Notes: generated by a model not told the origin, from the sequence alone. A stretch of DNA of 64,000 nucleotides from Panicum virgatum (GCF_016808335.1 NC_053138.1:9975900-10039899); one strand, 5' to 3'; shown: positions 9,774-21,971, counted from the first letter of the stretch. Translations and numbers: made by a program.

Positions 9774-12700
9774 ATGGAGGCGGCGCGGGAGTCCATGGCG
9801 GCCCTCCTCGACGCCGGCCTTTTCGCCTCCGCCCAAACCCTGGTCCGTGCCGCGATCCCTGTCTCCCCTCCCCTCCCTCCTCACAGCCTTCTGTGCACCC
9901 CGCGCTCGAATCTCTAGGGTTTTGCCTCGAATCAGACGTGGTTCGCGCGCGCGCCGGGGGTTCGGGGTCAAAGTGTTCACCCCGCCTGGTGCTCGCGCGG
10001 TTCGGACCGCGTTGCCTTTGCGCTACGAGCAAGGCTGGGTCGCTGCGTCGGGTAATGGAGCGAGGTTTGCAGTGCTAACTGATTACTCGTCTCCTTCGCT
10101 CGCAGGGTAGTTTCCTTGTGTCGTCATCTGGTGCGAGCAACGATGCTGGCATGTCCATGAAGGCGGAAAGCCTGGTAAGCTTCCTTGAGCAGCAGCTCGG
10201 CAAGGGCTTCCTAGTTTTGTCTTACTTCTATGCTGTGCTGCTGTCAACTCTGCTTCGTGTGCTCTGACTACCGAGGCCAAAACATAATGCATCAGTTAGT
10301 TTCTGGACAGTTAATGCGCAAGGACATGCATGGATTGTCCTGCATATCTTGCATTTTGCAATGCCAATTTCTGTTGCCTACATGGACCAAGTTGTTTTTT
10401 AAGGCTGTCGTGTTGGTGTATCGCAGGTCCTGCATGGTGATGCTTTGTATGGAGAGAAAGAGTTCCGTAGGGCACTGGTAATGTTTGCAAAAAGCTTCCA
10501 GTTGACTTGCAACGTTTGCTGTATTAAACATATGAATCGCTGTGAAATCTTAGTTTCTAATTTCCCTTTCCTCCATGGTAGAATGCATACAAGCAAGCTA
10601 TGCAATGTAGCAGAAGTATCCCTAGGCAAGCAACAAGTAACATCAGAAGCTCAGTGTCTGCCACAGGCCGGTCGCCTTCTCCAAATTCTTCGAATCTCTT
10701 ACCATTCAACGAAAACGAGGTGTGAATGGCCGAACATGACATTTCAACGACCTCATGTTAATATTCAATAACCTCATGTTAATATTTTTTTGGTCACATG
10801 TAGCAGGTATCTCATTCAGTTTTGTTATGCTGTTGCAGGTGAAGTTCAAGATTGCACTTTGCCATTCTGCTCTATGTGAGCACCGTGAAGCCTTCAAGAG
10901 GTTCCTTGTTTTTCATTTACTTTTATTTGTTCTTTTTGAACCTTGAATCCTATTTCACGAATACAGATGATGTGGCATATGGCATGTTGACATTGTATGC
11001 TCTCTGCAGATGGAGGGTATTCCTTCTAAAGTGAGAACGCTGAAAATGAATCTGATGTTAGGGAAGCTTTATCGAATATCAAGAAATAGCCGTTCAGCTG
11101 TTGTCTGTTATAAAGAGTGCTTGAGGTATAGCATATCAAATAATTTCCTTTCTGGGAGATTGAGTTCTCCAACCACATCAACATAAAGTGCCACTTTGTT
11201 CTTTTAGAGAAAGTTCTTTCTAAACTTGGTTACAGAAATCTCTCAACTTATCTGCGCTCACAAGGTTGTCTACATCTTCATACTTCTCTGTCAGGCACTG
11301 CCCTTATGTTTTTGAAGCTATTACAGCTTTGGCGGAAATGGGGCTTTCTGCAAAGGAATTTTCTTTATTATTTTCACAAGTAAGTGTACATTTCTTCGTT
11401 TAAGCTGTGAAAAGGAAACTTTGAGGGAAGATTAGTTTAAATTTTGCATGTTAAAATTCAGAACTTCTGAGTGCTTTATTGCCAGATTTCCTGGTTACCG
11501 AAAGATGTTGATCCTGTGAATTTTATGAGCAACTTCCTGTTATTACAAATGCTGAATGCTGAAGTTTTCTTCTCATTTTGTAGACAAGATTTACCTTCAC
11601 AATATTCAACATAATCACAAAGCCATCATCCACCAACTTTTTATTTTTTGCAGTTGTTCTGTACACATAGTTGATATGGCCTAATGGTTTCAATTTTTGT
11701 TTGGACACCACATATGCAGGCTTTATAGAAATAATAAACCTCCATAGAATATTTAACAACTTAAACTTGTGCTCAATAAATTTCAGAAATTAGTCTTTTG
11801 AACTTGTTTTAACTGAAAGTTGAAATGACTTTATTTTCCTTGTAGGCACCAAATAGAGGAGGCAAGCTTCCAAGTGACTCTTTAGATGCACAACGATGGT
11901 GGAATGTAAGTGAACATTGCTGCATCCCTATTGTATATATGGCATGCACCGAGTTTACATTTTGGTGGACTGCTAGAGTGCTAGTGTTTCTAGGCTCTAG
12001 GATAGTATTAACATTCTGAAACAGTACCTTGAAGCATAAGTATTCATTTTTTTAGAGTTTTGCGGATTATCCCCCAGTCTTGATCGCATTGAAAACAGGC
12101 AAAGTTTCACAGTTTAAAGCATCAGGGCATAAGTATTAGTAGCGCTTAGTGTTTAAACCTTTACATGATATTCTATCAAGTAACTAGACTTGCGTTCGTC
12201 CTCTTGAGTTTGATTTGATTATCAGTCATCACATTAACTATTGGGTTAAAAACAGCACTTTGCACATGTAAATGCCAAATTCTGCTAAACCGAAACAGTG
12301 TGCTGATGAATTCCTTGTCCTTTTTGGCTTCATGTTCGTTGCTATACTTCCGTCCCTTTTCTCAAAATGTAGATTGCAGTTGTGTATGTCTGTTTTGTCG
12401 TACTGCGATTGACCAAGTGTGATAACATAACAATAGGAACACACCATTCTTATAGTTAAACCTAGAGATCATGTTTATCTATATTGAGAATTATCAATTA
12501 ATAAATTATACTCCCTCCGTTCCAAAATGCAGATTGTTTTGACTTTTCTAGGTTGGTAGATTTTTGCTATGCACCAAGACATAGATTATATCCAGGTACA
12601 TAGCAAATACTATAAATCTCAAAAAGCCCGGAACGGAGGGAGTATTTCTTTAGAACAGTACTTGTTATTGCAATTTTGACTTCAATAATTTATTATGATT

Positions 12701-15700
12701 TTCCAGAATGTCAACTCATCCAAACATATCGTCATACTTCTTTATTCTTTCTATATATTGGTTCAGATGATAATTCACTTAAATCATTATTTTCTTAACA
12801 GTGGTATGTTGAGGCGCAGTGTTGCATTGCTTCACATGATTATAAAGGTAATATGACTGTTCTTGTGCGACATTTTGTCTGAGGATTTCAAGATATAATT
12901 GCATGGTTGAATTTGTGGTTCTGGTCAAGAAATATTTCACATTGTTACTAAGGATTTCCCTTGTTGGTTAATATGAATGATGCAGAAACCTGTAATGCGG
13001 ACTCTTGTGCCACTGAATGTAACTTTATAGTAAACCTTTCCTGAACTTTTAGTTTACTTGTAATCTGCTGAGCATAAAGTTATAGCTTTGCATGTTGTTT
13101 TCCTAAGATGCCATTTTTTAGATATCAATAATGAATATTGTTGGTGTATATGTGAGCCCATGTATAGAGGCCCATCTAGAGGCCCATGTATAGGATCTTT
13201 ATATCCCACCCTTCTAGGGTTTGGAGGAATAGATTGAGTCATTTCCTCTAACATGGTATCGAGCCTTCTTCTTCCTCTCCCTCCCTCCCTCTAGCAGCCG
13301 CCCCACCCCTCCGCCTTCCCTCCCCTCTCTTCCCTCCCCTCCTCTGCTCTGGATCCGGCGCCGCCCGCCTCCTCTGCGCTGGATCTGGGCGCTGCCAGCG
13401 CCCGTCCCTGCCAGCCGCGGACGCCGCGCAGGCCTCGCGTCCCTGGCCGCCGAGGCCCTTCCAAGCCCATTCCTCCCCTGGCCGCGGCACTGCAGGCGCG
13501 GGCCCCTGGGGCTTTGCTCCGGCCGCTGCTCCTGCGCCGGGCGCCAGGCCCCTGCTCTGCCGGTCAGGCCGGCCGTCGGCACCTCTGCCTCTTCTCCAAG
13601 CGGACGCGCCGCCTACCCTGTCGCCGCCGCATGGAGCTGCTCTGCTGGCGCTTGGGCCGCCGCCGCCTACCCTGCCCCCGCCGCATGGAGCCGTCTGCAG
13701 GCGCGGGAGGCGCCGCCTCCTGGCTCGGATCTGCGGGCGCGACGACTTCTGGCGCTGCGGAGCCCACGGGCCCGCAACCGCCCGCCACGCTGCAGCCGCA
13801 GCGCCCGGGCCGCCTGTGCCCGCGGCCGCCCTTCATACCGCCGCCTGTGGCCCGCGCTGCGGACGCCGCCTAGGCATTGGCGCTGCGGACGCCGCGGCAA
13901 GCCTCGCGGCCGTGGAAGTCGCCGCGGGCGCCTGCCGCGCCGCGGACACGGCCGGCCGGCGATGGCACGGCTGGCGCGGCGGCCACTGCCGCCGCCGCTG
14001 GTGCCCCCTCCTCTCTCCGTGGACGCGGCCCCTGCTCGCCCTTGGCTGATGCACGTGCTGCGAGGGCGCCGAGACGCCGCGCGCGATGTGGGGAGCACGC
14101 GCAGCAGTCACCGATGCTCCATGGCCAGCGCTCGGCATGCCCCCCGCGGACGCGCCGTTCGCCGCCGCTGCCTTTCGCGGGCCGCGAACGTCGCCCGAGC
14201 TGCTCTGGCCGAAGCTGCACTCGCCGCCAAATCCGAGGCTGCGACGTCCCAGGAGCGGCTTCGCGCGGCTGCCGAGGCGGAGCACTCCTTCCTTGTCTCC
14301 TCTGGCAAGCAGCCCGTCGTCGTCCCCTTCCCCGAGCACAGCACTACGTCCTCGCCCACCTCCACCGTGCTTGTGGCTGCTCCACCGGCTCCCTCCGCCT
14401 CACCTGCCACCTCCCTCCTTGGCCAGCATGGCGGGGGGGGGGGGGGGAGGCCGTGGGCATCGTCCGGCGCGGGACCGTGGTGGTGCTGACGGTGCTGCTC
14501 TTGGTGATGATGGTGGGGGTCGTCAGGGCCCGCCGGCTACGGCTCCGACTCCTGCTCCTGATCCTGGAGGTACGCCCTGGCATCCTTCAGCACTCGTGGC
14601 CAGGGTGCCTCCCGATGTGGCCGGTTCCGGGTCAGAGGGAGCCGGCGGCCATGCTCGCCGCTGCTGCTCCCCTGTTCGTGCCGTTCTGGACCCCACCCCA
14701 CTCCACCCAGCCAGACCTGGCCTGGGGGGTGGGACCAGGCCGCATTGGCGCAGTCCTCAGCGCCATGGGGCGGACGCCGCCGGTCAGCACCGAGTGGATC
14801 GCCGACTCGGGTGCTCCTTACACACCACCCCAGATGCCGGTATCCTCTCTTCTGTCCGACCCCCACACTCCTCTGGTCCTTCTTCCATCATGGTTGGTGA
14901 TGGTCTTGCCTTCCTGTCACCGCCGTGGGTTCTGCTCCTGGCTCTTTTTGTCTTCCCCAATGCCCTTATTGCTCCTCAGATGGTTCATAAACCTTCTTTC
15001 CATTCGTCAGTTTACAGCTGATAATTCTTGTTCCATCGAGTTTGATTCTTCTGGCCTCACTGTAAAGGATTTGGCCTCCCGGCGTCCGCTACTCCGGTGT
15101 GACAGCACGGGCCCCTTTACACCCTTCGTCTTCCTTCTTCCGCTGCACCACTCTCGTCTTCTTCTTCGCCCTGGCCGTCTTGGTCTGCTGCTTTTGCCGC
15201 AACGCCGTCTTCCACCACCTGGCACCGCCGTCTTGGTCACCCTGGCCGCGATGTTCTGGCTCAGCTCAGTCGTAGTATCGATGTTCCTAGTACTAGGGCT
15301 CCTGCTGAGCCCCTCTGCCATGCGTGCCAGCTCGGTCGTCATGTTCGGTTCTCTTTTTTTTCTTCTTCGCATGCGACGCATGCATTTGATCTTGTTCACT
15401 GTGACCTGTGGACCTCTCCTGTTCCTTGCCTTTCTGGCTATGAGTACTATCTGGTGGTGGTCGATGATTTCTCGCACTACCCTTGGACGTTTCCTTTGTG
15501 CGCCAAGTCTGAGACCTTCTCCACCCTCCTCCACTTCTTTGCCTGGGTGTCCACTCAGTTCGGCCTCACCGTTAAGGCCGTCCAGTGTGACAACGGGCGG
15601 GAGTTCGACAACTCCACCTCCCGTTCTTTCTTCCTCTCTCGGGGTATTCAGCTGCGTATGTCTTGTCCGTATACCTCTCCTCAGAACGGCAAGGCTGAGC

Positions 15701-18700
15701 GGATGATTCGCACGACGAACGACGTCGTGCGCACCCTTCTGATCCAGGCATCTCTGCCCCCGCGCTTCTGTGCCGAGAGCCTCTACACCGCCACCTACTT
15801 GCTCAACCGTCTTCCGTCCACTACTTCTCCTGCTCCCACTCCACACCACGCTCTTTTCGGTACTCCTCCTCGCTACGACCACCTTCGGGTCTTTGGGTGT
15901 GCGTGTTACCCTAACACATCCGCCACTGCTCCTCACAAGATGGCGCCCCGCTCGACTCGTTGTGTGTTCCTTGGTTACTCCCCTGACCACAAGGGGTACG
16001 ATGCTTGACCTCACCTCTCGCCGCGTCCTGATCTCCCGACACGTCACCTTTGATGAGTCGGATTTCCCCTACTCTACCTCCTCCACACCTTCTCCTGACC
16101 CCGAGCTGGGAGTCTCTGTTCCGATTGACCCGGTGGTTCAGCAACATTTTCTGTCTGTCCTTTCCCTACAGGTTTTCCCGGTTACACCGTCACCGTTTTC
16201 CGGTGATCTCTGCTGCGCCGAGCGCGGCCCCGGTGCCCGCAGTCGCGCACGCGCGGCCCATGGTGCCTTCCCCTGCACCTGCCGCGGTACGCTCAGCGGT
16301 GCAGGTGTACGGCGTCGTTTCGGCGCCGGGTACCGGCGCCGACTTTGGCTCTGGAGGGCTCCTCCAACGTCTACACCGGAGGAGTCGCCGCCGCCGCCGC
16401 CTCCGCCGACTCGCTCTCGAGTTGAGCCGGGAGGTATTACCACCCGCCAGTCATACATCGGGATCCTCGGCATATCCATCCCATGGTGACTCGGCGGATG
16501 GCGTCTCAGGCCGCGACCCTCTCCGCCACCGAGGGCGAGCCGCGGGTTTCTCCGGTACCCTTCTCTGTCCGCGACGCCCTGGCGGATCCTCACTGGCGTC
16601 GCGCGATGGAAGAGGAGTACGCGGCTCTCCTTGCCAACCAGACGTGGGACCTCGTACCGCGTCCGTCTGGTTGTAATATGGTCACCGGCAAGTGGATCTG
16701 GACGCATAAGCGTCGGGCTGACGGCACACTGGAGCGCTACAAGGCTCGCTGGGTTCTCCGGGGTTTCACTCAGCGGCCTGGTGTGGACTATGATGAGACC
16801 TTCAGTCCAGTGGTGAAGCCCGCTACGGTGCGCACGGTCCTCTCGCTTGCGCTCTCTCGCTCCTGGCCTGTGCACCAGCTGGATGTGAAGAATGTCTTTC
16901 TTCACGGCACTCTGTCAGAGACAGTGTACTGCTCTCAGCCAGCGGGATTTGTGGACTCGATTCGTCCGGATATGGTCTGCCGGCTCAACAAGTCCCTCTA
17001 TGGTCTGAAGCAGGCTCCTCGGGCTTGGTACTCTCGGTTCGCCACGTTCTTGCTGACTTTGGGATTCACCGAGGCCAAGGCTGACACTTCTCTGTTCATC
17101 TATCGCCGTGGAGATGAGACTGCCTACCTGCTGCTCTATGTTGATGATATTGTGCTCACAACCTCCAGTCAGCAGTTGCTTGAGCGCGTCATCTCCTATC
17201 TGCAGCAGGAGTTTGCTATGAAGGATCTTGGTCAGCTCCACCACTTCTTGGGCGTTACTGTTGAGACTCGCCCGTCTGGCCTGTTCCTTCACCAGCGGCA
17301 GTATGCACTTGACATTCTGGAGCAGGCTGGGATGACTGATTGCAAGCCATGCTCCACTCCTGTCGATACTCAGGCGAAGCTGTCTGCCTATCTGAGTGAT
17401 CTCGTGGCTGATCCTACTGCCTACCGGAGCCTTGCCGGTGCCCTTGCAGTATCTGACCTTCACCCGGCCGGATCTCACCTATGCCGTTCAGCAGGTCTGT
17501 CTTCACATGCATGATCCCCGGGAGATCTCACCTATGCCGTTCAGCAGGTCTGTCTTCACATGCATGATCCCCGGGAGTCTCACCTAGCTGCACTGAAGCG
17601 TCTCCTCCGCTACGTCCGTGGCACTGTTGGCTTCGGCTTGGTTCTTCACCGCTCTCCCACCTCTGAGTTGGTGGTCTACACCGACGCTGACTGGGCTGGC
17701 TGCCCGGCCACTCGTCGCTCCACTTCCTGCTACGCCGTCTTCCTGGGCGGCAACCTTGTCTCCTGGTCGTCCAAGCGGCAGCCGGTTGTCTCCCGCTCTA
17801 GTGCTGAGGCGGAGTACCGGGCTGTCGCTAACGGCGTGGCGGAGCGTCTTGGCTCCGACAGCTCTTGGCGGAGCTCCACAACCCGCTCGCCAAGAGCACG
17901 CTCGTCTACTGCAACAACGTCAGCGCCGTGTACCTCTCCACCAACCACGTCCAACATCAGCGGATGAAGCATGTGGAGATCGACCTACACTTCGTGCGCG
18001 ACAGAGTTGCCATCGACGATGTTAGGGTACTTCATGTCCCGACTACCTCCCAGTTTGCTGACATCATCACCAAGGGGCTGCCCTCCTCGACCTTCTCGGA
18101 GTTTCGCTCCAGCCTCAACGTAGCCGGTGGCTAGTTGTGGCTGCGGGGGGGTATTTGCCCTTTGTACTCTCTTCTTGTCCAGTCTTGAACACCGCTGCGC
18201 CGGTAGTTCAGACTGCCGGGGGGGGTGTTGGTGTATATGTGAGCCCATGTATAGAGGCCCATCTAGAGGCCCATGCATAGGATCTTTATATCCCACCCTT
18301 CTAGGGTTTGGAGGAATAGATTGAGTCATTTCCTCTAGCAAATATTACATTTTTTACCTTTACATGTTGTACATATAATTGTAGATTTTAACATGGTAGC
18401 AACCATATGTATTCATTTATAGTGGTCCTTTTGCTTTTATAGGTGGCCTTGACATATATCTAGAACTAATGCAACGATTCCCCAATAATGTGCATATCCT
18501 GCTGGAAATTGCAAAGGTTTGTCTTTCTTCAACTTGCATATTTTTTCCACATACTCCTTAATGTACAAACAGATAGGCATCAACCATCAAGTTCTCTTAG
18601 TTCATATATTCCTTAGTTTGATGCTGTTGTGCTTGTTAGTGTCTAGAGAACGAAGGACATTGTTCTTTTCAATTTGGTTTGGTGGTTTTAAGGTGGTTTT

Positions 18701-21630
18701 AATGACATCTCTTCATTGTGTTCATATCTGATCTTCTTATTTGAAGGTTGAAGCGATCATAGGCAGGAATGATGAAGCAATAATGAACTTTGAGAAGGTA
18801 AATTGAATAAGTACAGACTTACAGGCACCTGCTTTTGTAAATCATGTGAACAAATAATAGGTTCTCAGACCATTTCTTCTATTGGCTGTTTTTTTTGGCA
18901 GGCTCGGTTGATTGACCCAAACATTATGACATATATGGATGAGTATGCAATTCTCCTAAAAACAAAATTTGACTATATCAAACTGAACAAGCTGGTACAT
19001 GATATGCTGCATATTGACCCCGCAAGACCAGAGACATGTGTTGCTCTTGCAGCAATGTGGGAAAGAAAAGATGAAAGAAAAGCTTTGACATATGCAGAAA
19101 AGGTCCATACCTTTTACCTTTGTGTTTTATGGAAGCTCATCTTCCATCTAATTTTCTTACAACGTTTTCGTTTTCATCAGAGCCTTCGAGTTGATGATAG
19201 GCATATAACTGGTTATATTATGAAGGTAATACTACAAAACCTTGTCTATGCAAATGGATTGATATTATTATGGTAATTTCTCTTGCATTGCAATTTGGAA
19301 GCATAACTGCAGAATCATGGTTGGGTGGAATTGCAAAACCCCTCTGTGATTTCTGGTTTTGGTCTGTGAAGTTCATGTATAGATTTGTGTGCCCTGCTAC
19401 CATGTTCGTTTTTTCAGAATCGCCGCATTCCCATTTTTAGGCATATCATTATTTCCCTTATTGATTTGCCATTATTTGTTTACTATCTTTGAAGGGCAAT
19501 CTGCATCTTTCATTGAACCGGCCAGATATGGCAGTGACCGACTTCAGAGGAGCTCAAGAATTGAGGGCTGATCTTCGTTCTTATCAAGGTTGGTAGGCTG
19601 GTACCTCTGATATTCAAATCTATTGTCCTATTGTCTGTCTAAATATAGATATTCTCCCAGGTTTAGTGCGTGCTTATCTAGCACTTGCTAAATGCAAAGA
19701 TGCATTATTCACTGCACGTGAGGCAATGAAGGTTATGCATCAGTCTGCAAAAGCTCTCAAGCTAGTTGGTGATGTTCATGCAATCAGTTCCAGTGGGAGA
19801 GAGAAGGTAACCTTATTTTGCCATGGGTCATTGATTCACAAACTATCTATTCTGTGTTTCTGGAAGAAACCAGTGCCCAGCTAGATCGCTGCGTTTAACT
19901 AGATGAATGATGATACCACTTATGATGCACCTCTATTTGCTTTAGGAAAGAATCTGCACTTTTTTACTGATTGCCACTCCGCTGATTAGACAACATGTGA
20001 CATGTAAACTGATATTTTGCAATCGATGTTTTAGATGTTGGTGAAGTGTTACGCAAGGACTGCTTTCAGATGTTGCCCCATGTTTTTAATATTTTACCGT
20101 GTAATTCCTTGGTAGGTACCAACAGATGGATATTCTCTTATTGCGTTCATAGCTATATCAAGTCCTTTTATTTTAAAATATGATAATGTTTACCAGTACT
20201 TCATATGACTTAAGTATGTTCTGACTTGGCCATCGTTTTTCAATTTCATATTCTATCTTGGAGGGTTGCTGACTTGCTGTTAGTTGTTAGGCCATTAGTC
20301 ACATGCACATATTTCCATGTTTACTTTAGTCAAGTAGCTAATCTGCTTGTGCTTTCCTTTATCAACTAAGTTACTGCAACTTTATTGAAATGGACATTTA
20401 GCTCTTATGATTTAACTTTGTATTCTATACCTCAATGATAGCACCCTTTGGCAAATAGTACTGCTATAAATATCAATATATCATTGCTTCACCTGCAGGC
20501 AAGAAAGTTCTATGAATCTGCCATTCGTCTTGAACCTGGATTTCTAGGAGCTGCACTGGCCCTGGCTGATCTGCATGTTGCGGAAGGACGTAACAGGGAG
20601 GCTGTTACTCTACTCGAGAGATATGTACGACAATGGGCTGATGATTCTGTAAACATCAAGCTGGCTCAAGTTTATGCAGCAACAAACATGCTTAATGATG
20701 CACTTTTCCATTATCAATGTGCATTAAGGTGTGCTTTTTCTTGAAGATTTGAAATAGCATTTCAGCAATACACCTGTCTATTAACCCTATCTTCACTCTT
20801 GATTTGAATCCTGAAGATCTGGCCACATGAGTAGTCGATGTTTTGTTTGTGAATACATATGAGCAATATGAATCTAGAGGTAAGGTTTTGATGATAGGTC
20901 CTAGGGTTGGGTTTGTATGTCATCTTCAGAATTTTAATAAATGGTGGGAAACGCTTCGTGCTAAGTCATTGCCTTCATTTTTTAATAGAAACTTGACTCT
21001 TAATGTTCAACCTGAAAGTTTTGCCTAGTTTACAGACAAACAATTAACTTTCATCATTACCTGCAATGGCAAAACTGCATGCCTGCAACTGAAAAGCTAC
21101 CTAAGAAGCATGTGTGTGTTCGAATAGGTTCAGTTTCTAGTGTATCTTGATCCGGTTGGGATACAAAATCGACAGTTTGGTGGTCACTTCTGGTAGCTGT
21201 CAGGGAGCTCCAGCTGCAGTTATTGACCGACTAGAGGGAACTACTCGATTTTGGTTTCTAGCCCGTGCTTTTTTATACTCCACCAAGTGCGTACTATTCT
21301 CTCCTTTGGTATCAATGCTCTAGTTGAAGAAAAGGAAATCACTTGGCATTTTTCAGGATAAACCCACAAAATGAGGCTGCAAAGAAAGGATTGGAGCGTT
21401 TGGAGAAACAAATGAAGGTCTGTGCAGTTTCAGAACCATATATTGACATATATCACTCTGACTAGCTATCCCAATGTTCTGTTCTTTTGAATATCCCACT
21501 GGGTCAAGATAATAACTTGGGCGTGTTCAATTCTCATGTGCAGGGAGTAGACCCAGATGCACCTGAAGAGGATGAAGATAACGAGGCCGATGACATTGAC
21601 GCTGACCAAGATGATGCTGAGCTGCTATAG
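9774..21630 (+). CDS. APC7: Anaphase-promoting complex subunit 7
   Basis: TPR-repeat scaffold subunit of the APC/C ubiquitin ligase, acting in the nucleus. Exons: 9774-9842, 10106-10174, 10427-10477, 10582-10719, 10839-10900, 11010-11125, 11295-11379, 11846-11905, 12802-12847, 18443-18516, 18747-18797, 18902-19102, 19181-19225, 19495-19588, 19661-19806, 20499-20728, 21357-21417, 21544-21630. The product is about 561 aa, against 558 for Arabidopsis APC7 as I remember it. Recognisable blocks include LRHCPYVFEAITALAEMG, LLEIAKVEAIIGRNDEAIM, ALKLVGDVHAISSSGREKA, INPQNEAAKKGLERLEKQM and an acidic tail ending DDAELL. TPR helices cover roughly residue 80 to 540. Exon 5 is one base short: it ends AAGAG before GTTCC, where AAGGAG is needed to join ATGGAG of exon 6. 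Intron 9 (12848-18442) carries a whole copia retrotransposon in sense orientation, and intron 8 a Stowaway MITE. Confidence 0.95.
12511..12642. mobile_element. Stowaway MITE in APC7 intron 8
   Basis: 132 bp bounded by CTCCCTCCGTTCC and its complement GGAACGGAGGGAG, flanked by TA on both sides (12509-12510 and 12643-12644). This is the hallmark of Tc1/mariner-derived Stowaway elements of grasses. No coding capacity. Confidence 0.92.
13139..13253 (+). repeat. 5' LTR of copia element
   Basis: Begins TGTTGGTGTATATG and ends CCTCTAACA. It matches the 3' LTR except at two sites (CATGTATAGG against CATGCATAGG, and CTAACA against CTAGCA). Confidence 0.97.
13254..13265 (+). promoter_or_regulatory. 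Primer binding site
   Basis: TGGTATCGAGCC directly follows the 5' LTR. It matches the usual plant initiator-tRNA-Met complement TGGTATCAGAGCC except for one missing A, again a short length difference. Confidence 0.85.
13266..14790 (+). other. GC-rich, Ala/Pro/Arg-rich region where gag should be
   Basis: About 1.5 kb of very GC-rich sequence between primer site and protease. No frame shows a copia gag (UBN2-type) or a zinc knuckle. The most protein-like stretch is about 14165-14400, which encodes an alanine-rich, helix-forming segment (SQERLRAAAEAEHSFLVSS region) followed by a Ser/Thr/Pro-rich linker. It is either a strongly diverged gag or replacement by other sequence. A run of G at 14432-14446 lies just downstream of this stretch. 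Confidence 0.6.
14791..15453 (+). pseudogene. copia protease and GAG-pre-integrase region, frameshifted
   Basis: The aspartic protease signature WIADSGA is at about 14797-14817, but the next residues move to another frame (HTTPDAGILSS). Further on, FTADNSCSIEFDSSG and VKDLASR, followed by LLRC, mark the pre-integrase domain near 15010-15100. Frame is then lost again until HCDLWTSP at about 15400, the first catalytic Asp of integrase. Confidence 0.75.
15454..16008 (+). pseudogene. copia integrase core
   Basis: An open segment containing VVDDFSHYPWTFPL, the second catalytic Asp in VQCDNGREF and the catalytic Glu in SPQNGKAERMIR, then the C-terminal box CVFLGYSPDHKGY. The frame breaks just after this box near 15995 and continues in another frame as LDLTSRRVLISRHVTFDE. 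Confidence 0.9.
16483..17514 (+). pseudogene. copia reverse transcriptase
   Basis: A 343-codon open segment with the reverse transcriptase core: KWIWTHKRRADG, YKARWVLRGFTQRPG, LDVKNVFLHG, SLYGLKQAPRAWY and the catalytic YVDD at 17137-17148. It runs out of frame after SLAGAL because of an extra T near 17443, and reaches a stop inside a 53-bp tandem duplication. Confidence 0.95.
17471..17576 (+). repeat. 53-bp tandem duplication inside copia pol
   Basis: The unit starting GATCTCACCTATGCC and ending CCCCGGGA occurs at 17471-17523 and again at 17524-17576 with no difference seen. Its length is not a multiple of three. Confidence 0.95.
17577..18134 (+). pseudogene. copia RNase H
   Basis: RNase H motifs YTDADWAGCPATRRST and SWSSKRQPVVSRSSAEAEY are in the same frame as the reverse transcriptase. 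A further shift near 17850 moves the C-terminal part (NNVSAVYLSTN, KHVEIDLHFVRD, FADIITKGLPS) to another frame, ending at a stop at 18132-18134. Confidence 0.92.
18226..18340 (+). repeat. 3' LTR of copia element
   Basis: 115 bp, preceded by a G-rich polypurine-like run (about 18216-18225) and followed by the target duplication AATAT. It is the mate of 13139-13253. Confidence 0.97.
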
Positions 21631-21896
21631 AGAAACATTGTGAGCTCGAGAAGATCACCACGGCAACTCTTGGTTCCAAAGAGCAACGTCTGGTTGCACA
21701 ATCCTCTCATCAGTCAACAGGCATGGCAACCGGACCCACGGCTGTGCAAGTTAGATTAGGAGGAGCTCCAGACTTGCTGTGCTCTGCCGTTTTAGCCAAC
21801 TTTCGTGGTAAGAAAAAAAATGCACGGCGATTGCACGATGAAGGCTGTAAGCTACTAGGGTCCAGGCTGTACACATCAAAATTGTTGTCCTCTTTA
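21631..21896 (+). other. APC7 3' UTR
   Basis: Sequence immediately after the TAG at 21628-21630. No gene of its own is seen. It runs into a tiny MITE at 21897. Confidence 0.45.
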
Positions 21897-21971
21897 GGTC
21901 TTGTTTGGATAAACACATTCCCTCCCATTACGTATGGATTGGAGGTGATTTATATGTATCCAAACAAGGCC
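21897..21971. mobile_element. Very small Tourist-like MITE
   Basis: 75 bp with terminal inverted repeats GGTCTTGTTTGGAT and ATCCAAACAAGGCC, flanked by TTA on both sides. This end type and the TTA duplication fit PIF/Harbinger-derived Tourist elements. Confidence 0.8.

Larger units (their letters stand above)
13139..18340 (+). mobile_element. Ty1/copia LTR retrotransposon, short LTRs, in APC7 intron 9
   Basis: A 5202-bp element bounded by two 115-bp LTRs with TG...CA ends and flanked by the 5-bp target duplication AATAT (13134-13138 and 18341-18345). The LTRs differ at two positions, both transitions, so the insertion is young. A methionine-tRNA-type primer binding site follows the 5' LTR. 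The domain order protease - integrase - reverse transcriptase - RNase H identifies copia. The coding region is shifted between frames at several points (around 14820, 15130-15390, 15990, 17450 and 17850), so this copy is not autonomous. No gag domain or CCHC knuckle is seen in the 1.5 kb before the protease. By size and LTR length an Ale/Retrofit-like lineage is plausible but unproven. Confidence 0.95.

Noticed and set aside
13877..15706. 609-codon open frame in the copia element
   Set aside because: It drifts across the GC-rich region and reads out-of-frame protease and pre-integrase; only short pieces match copia proteins. It is a composition artefact, not one protein.
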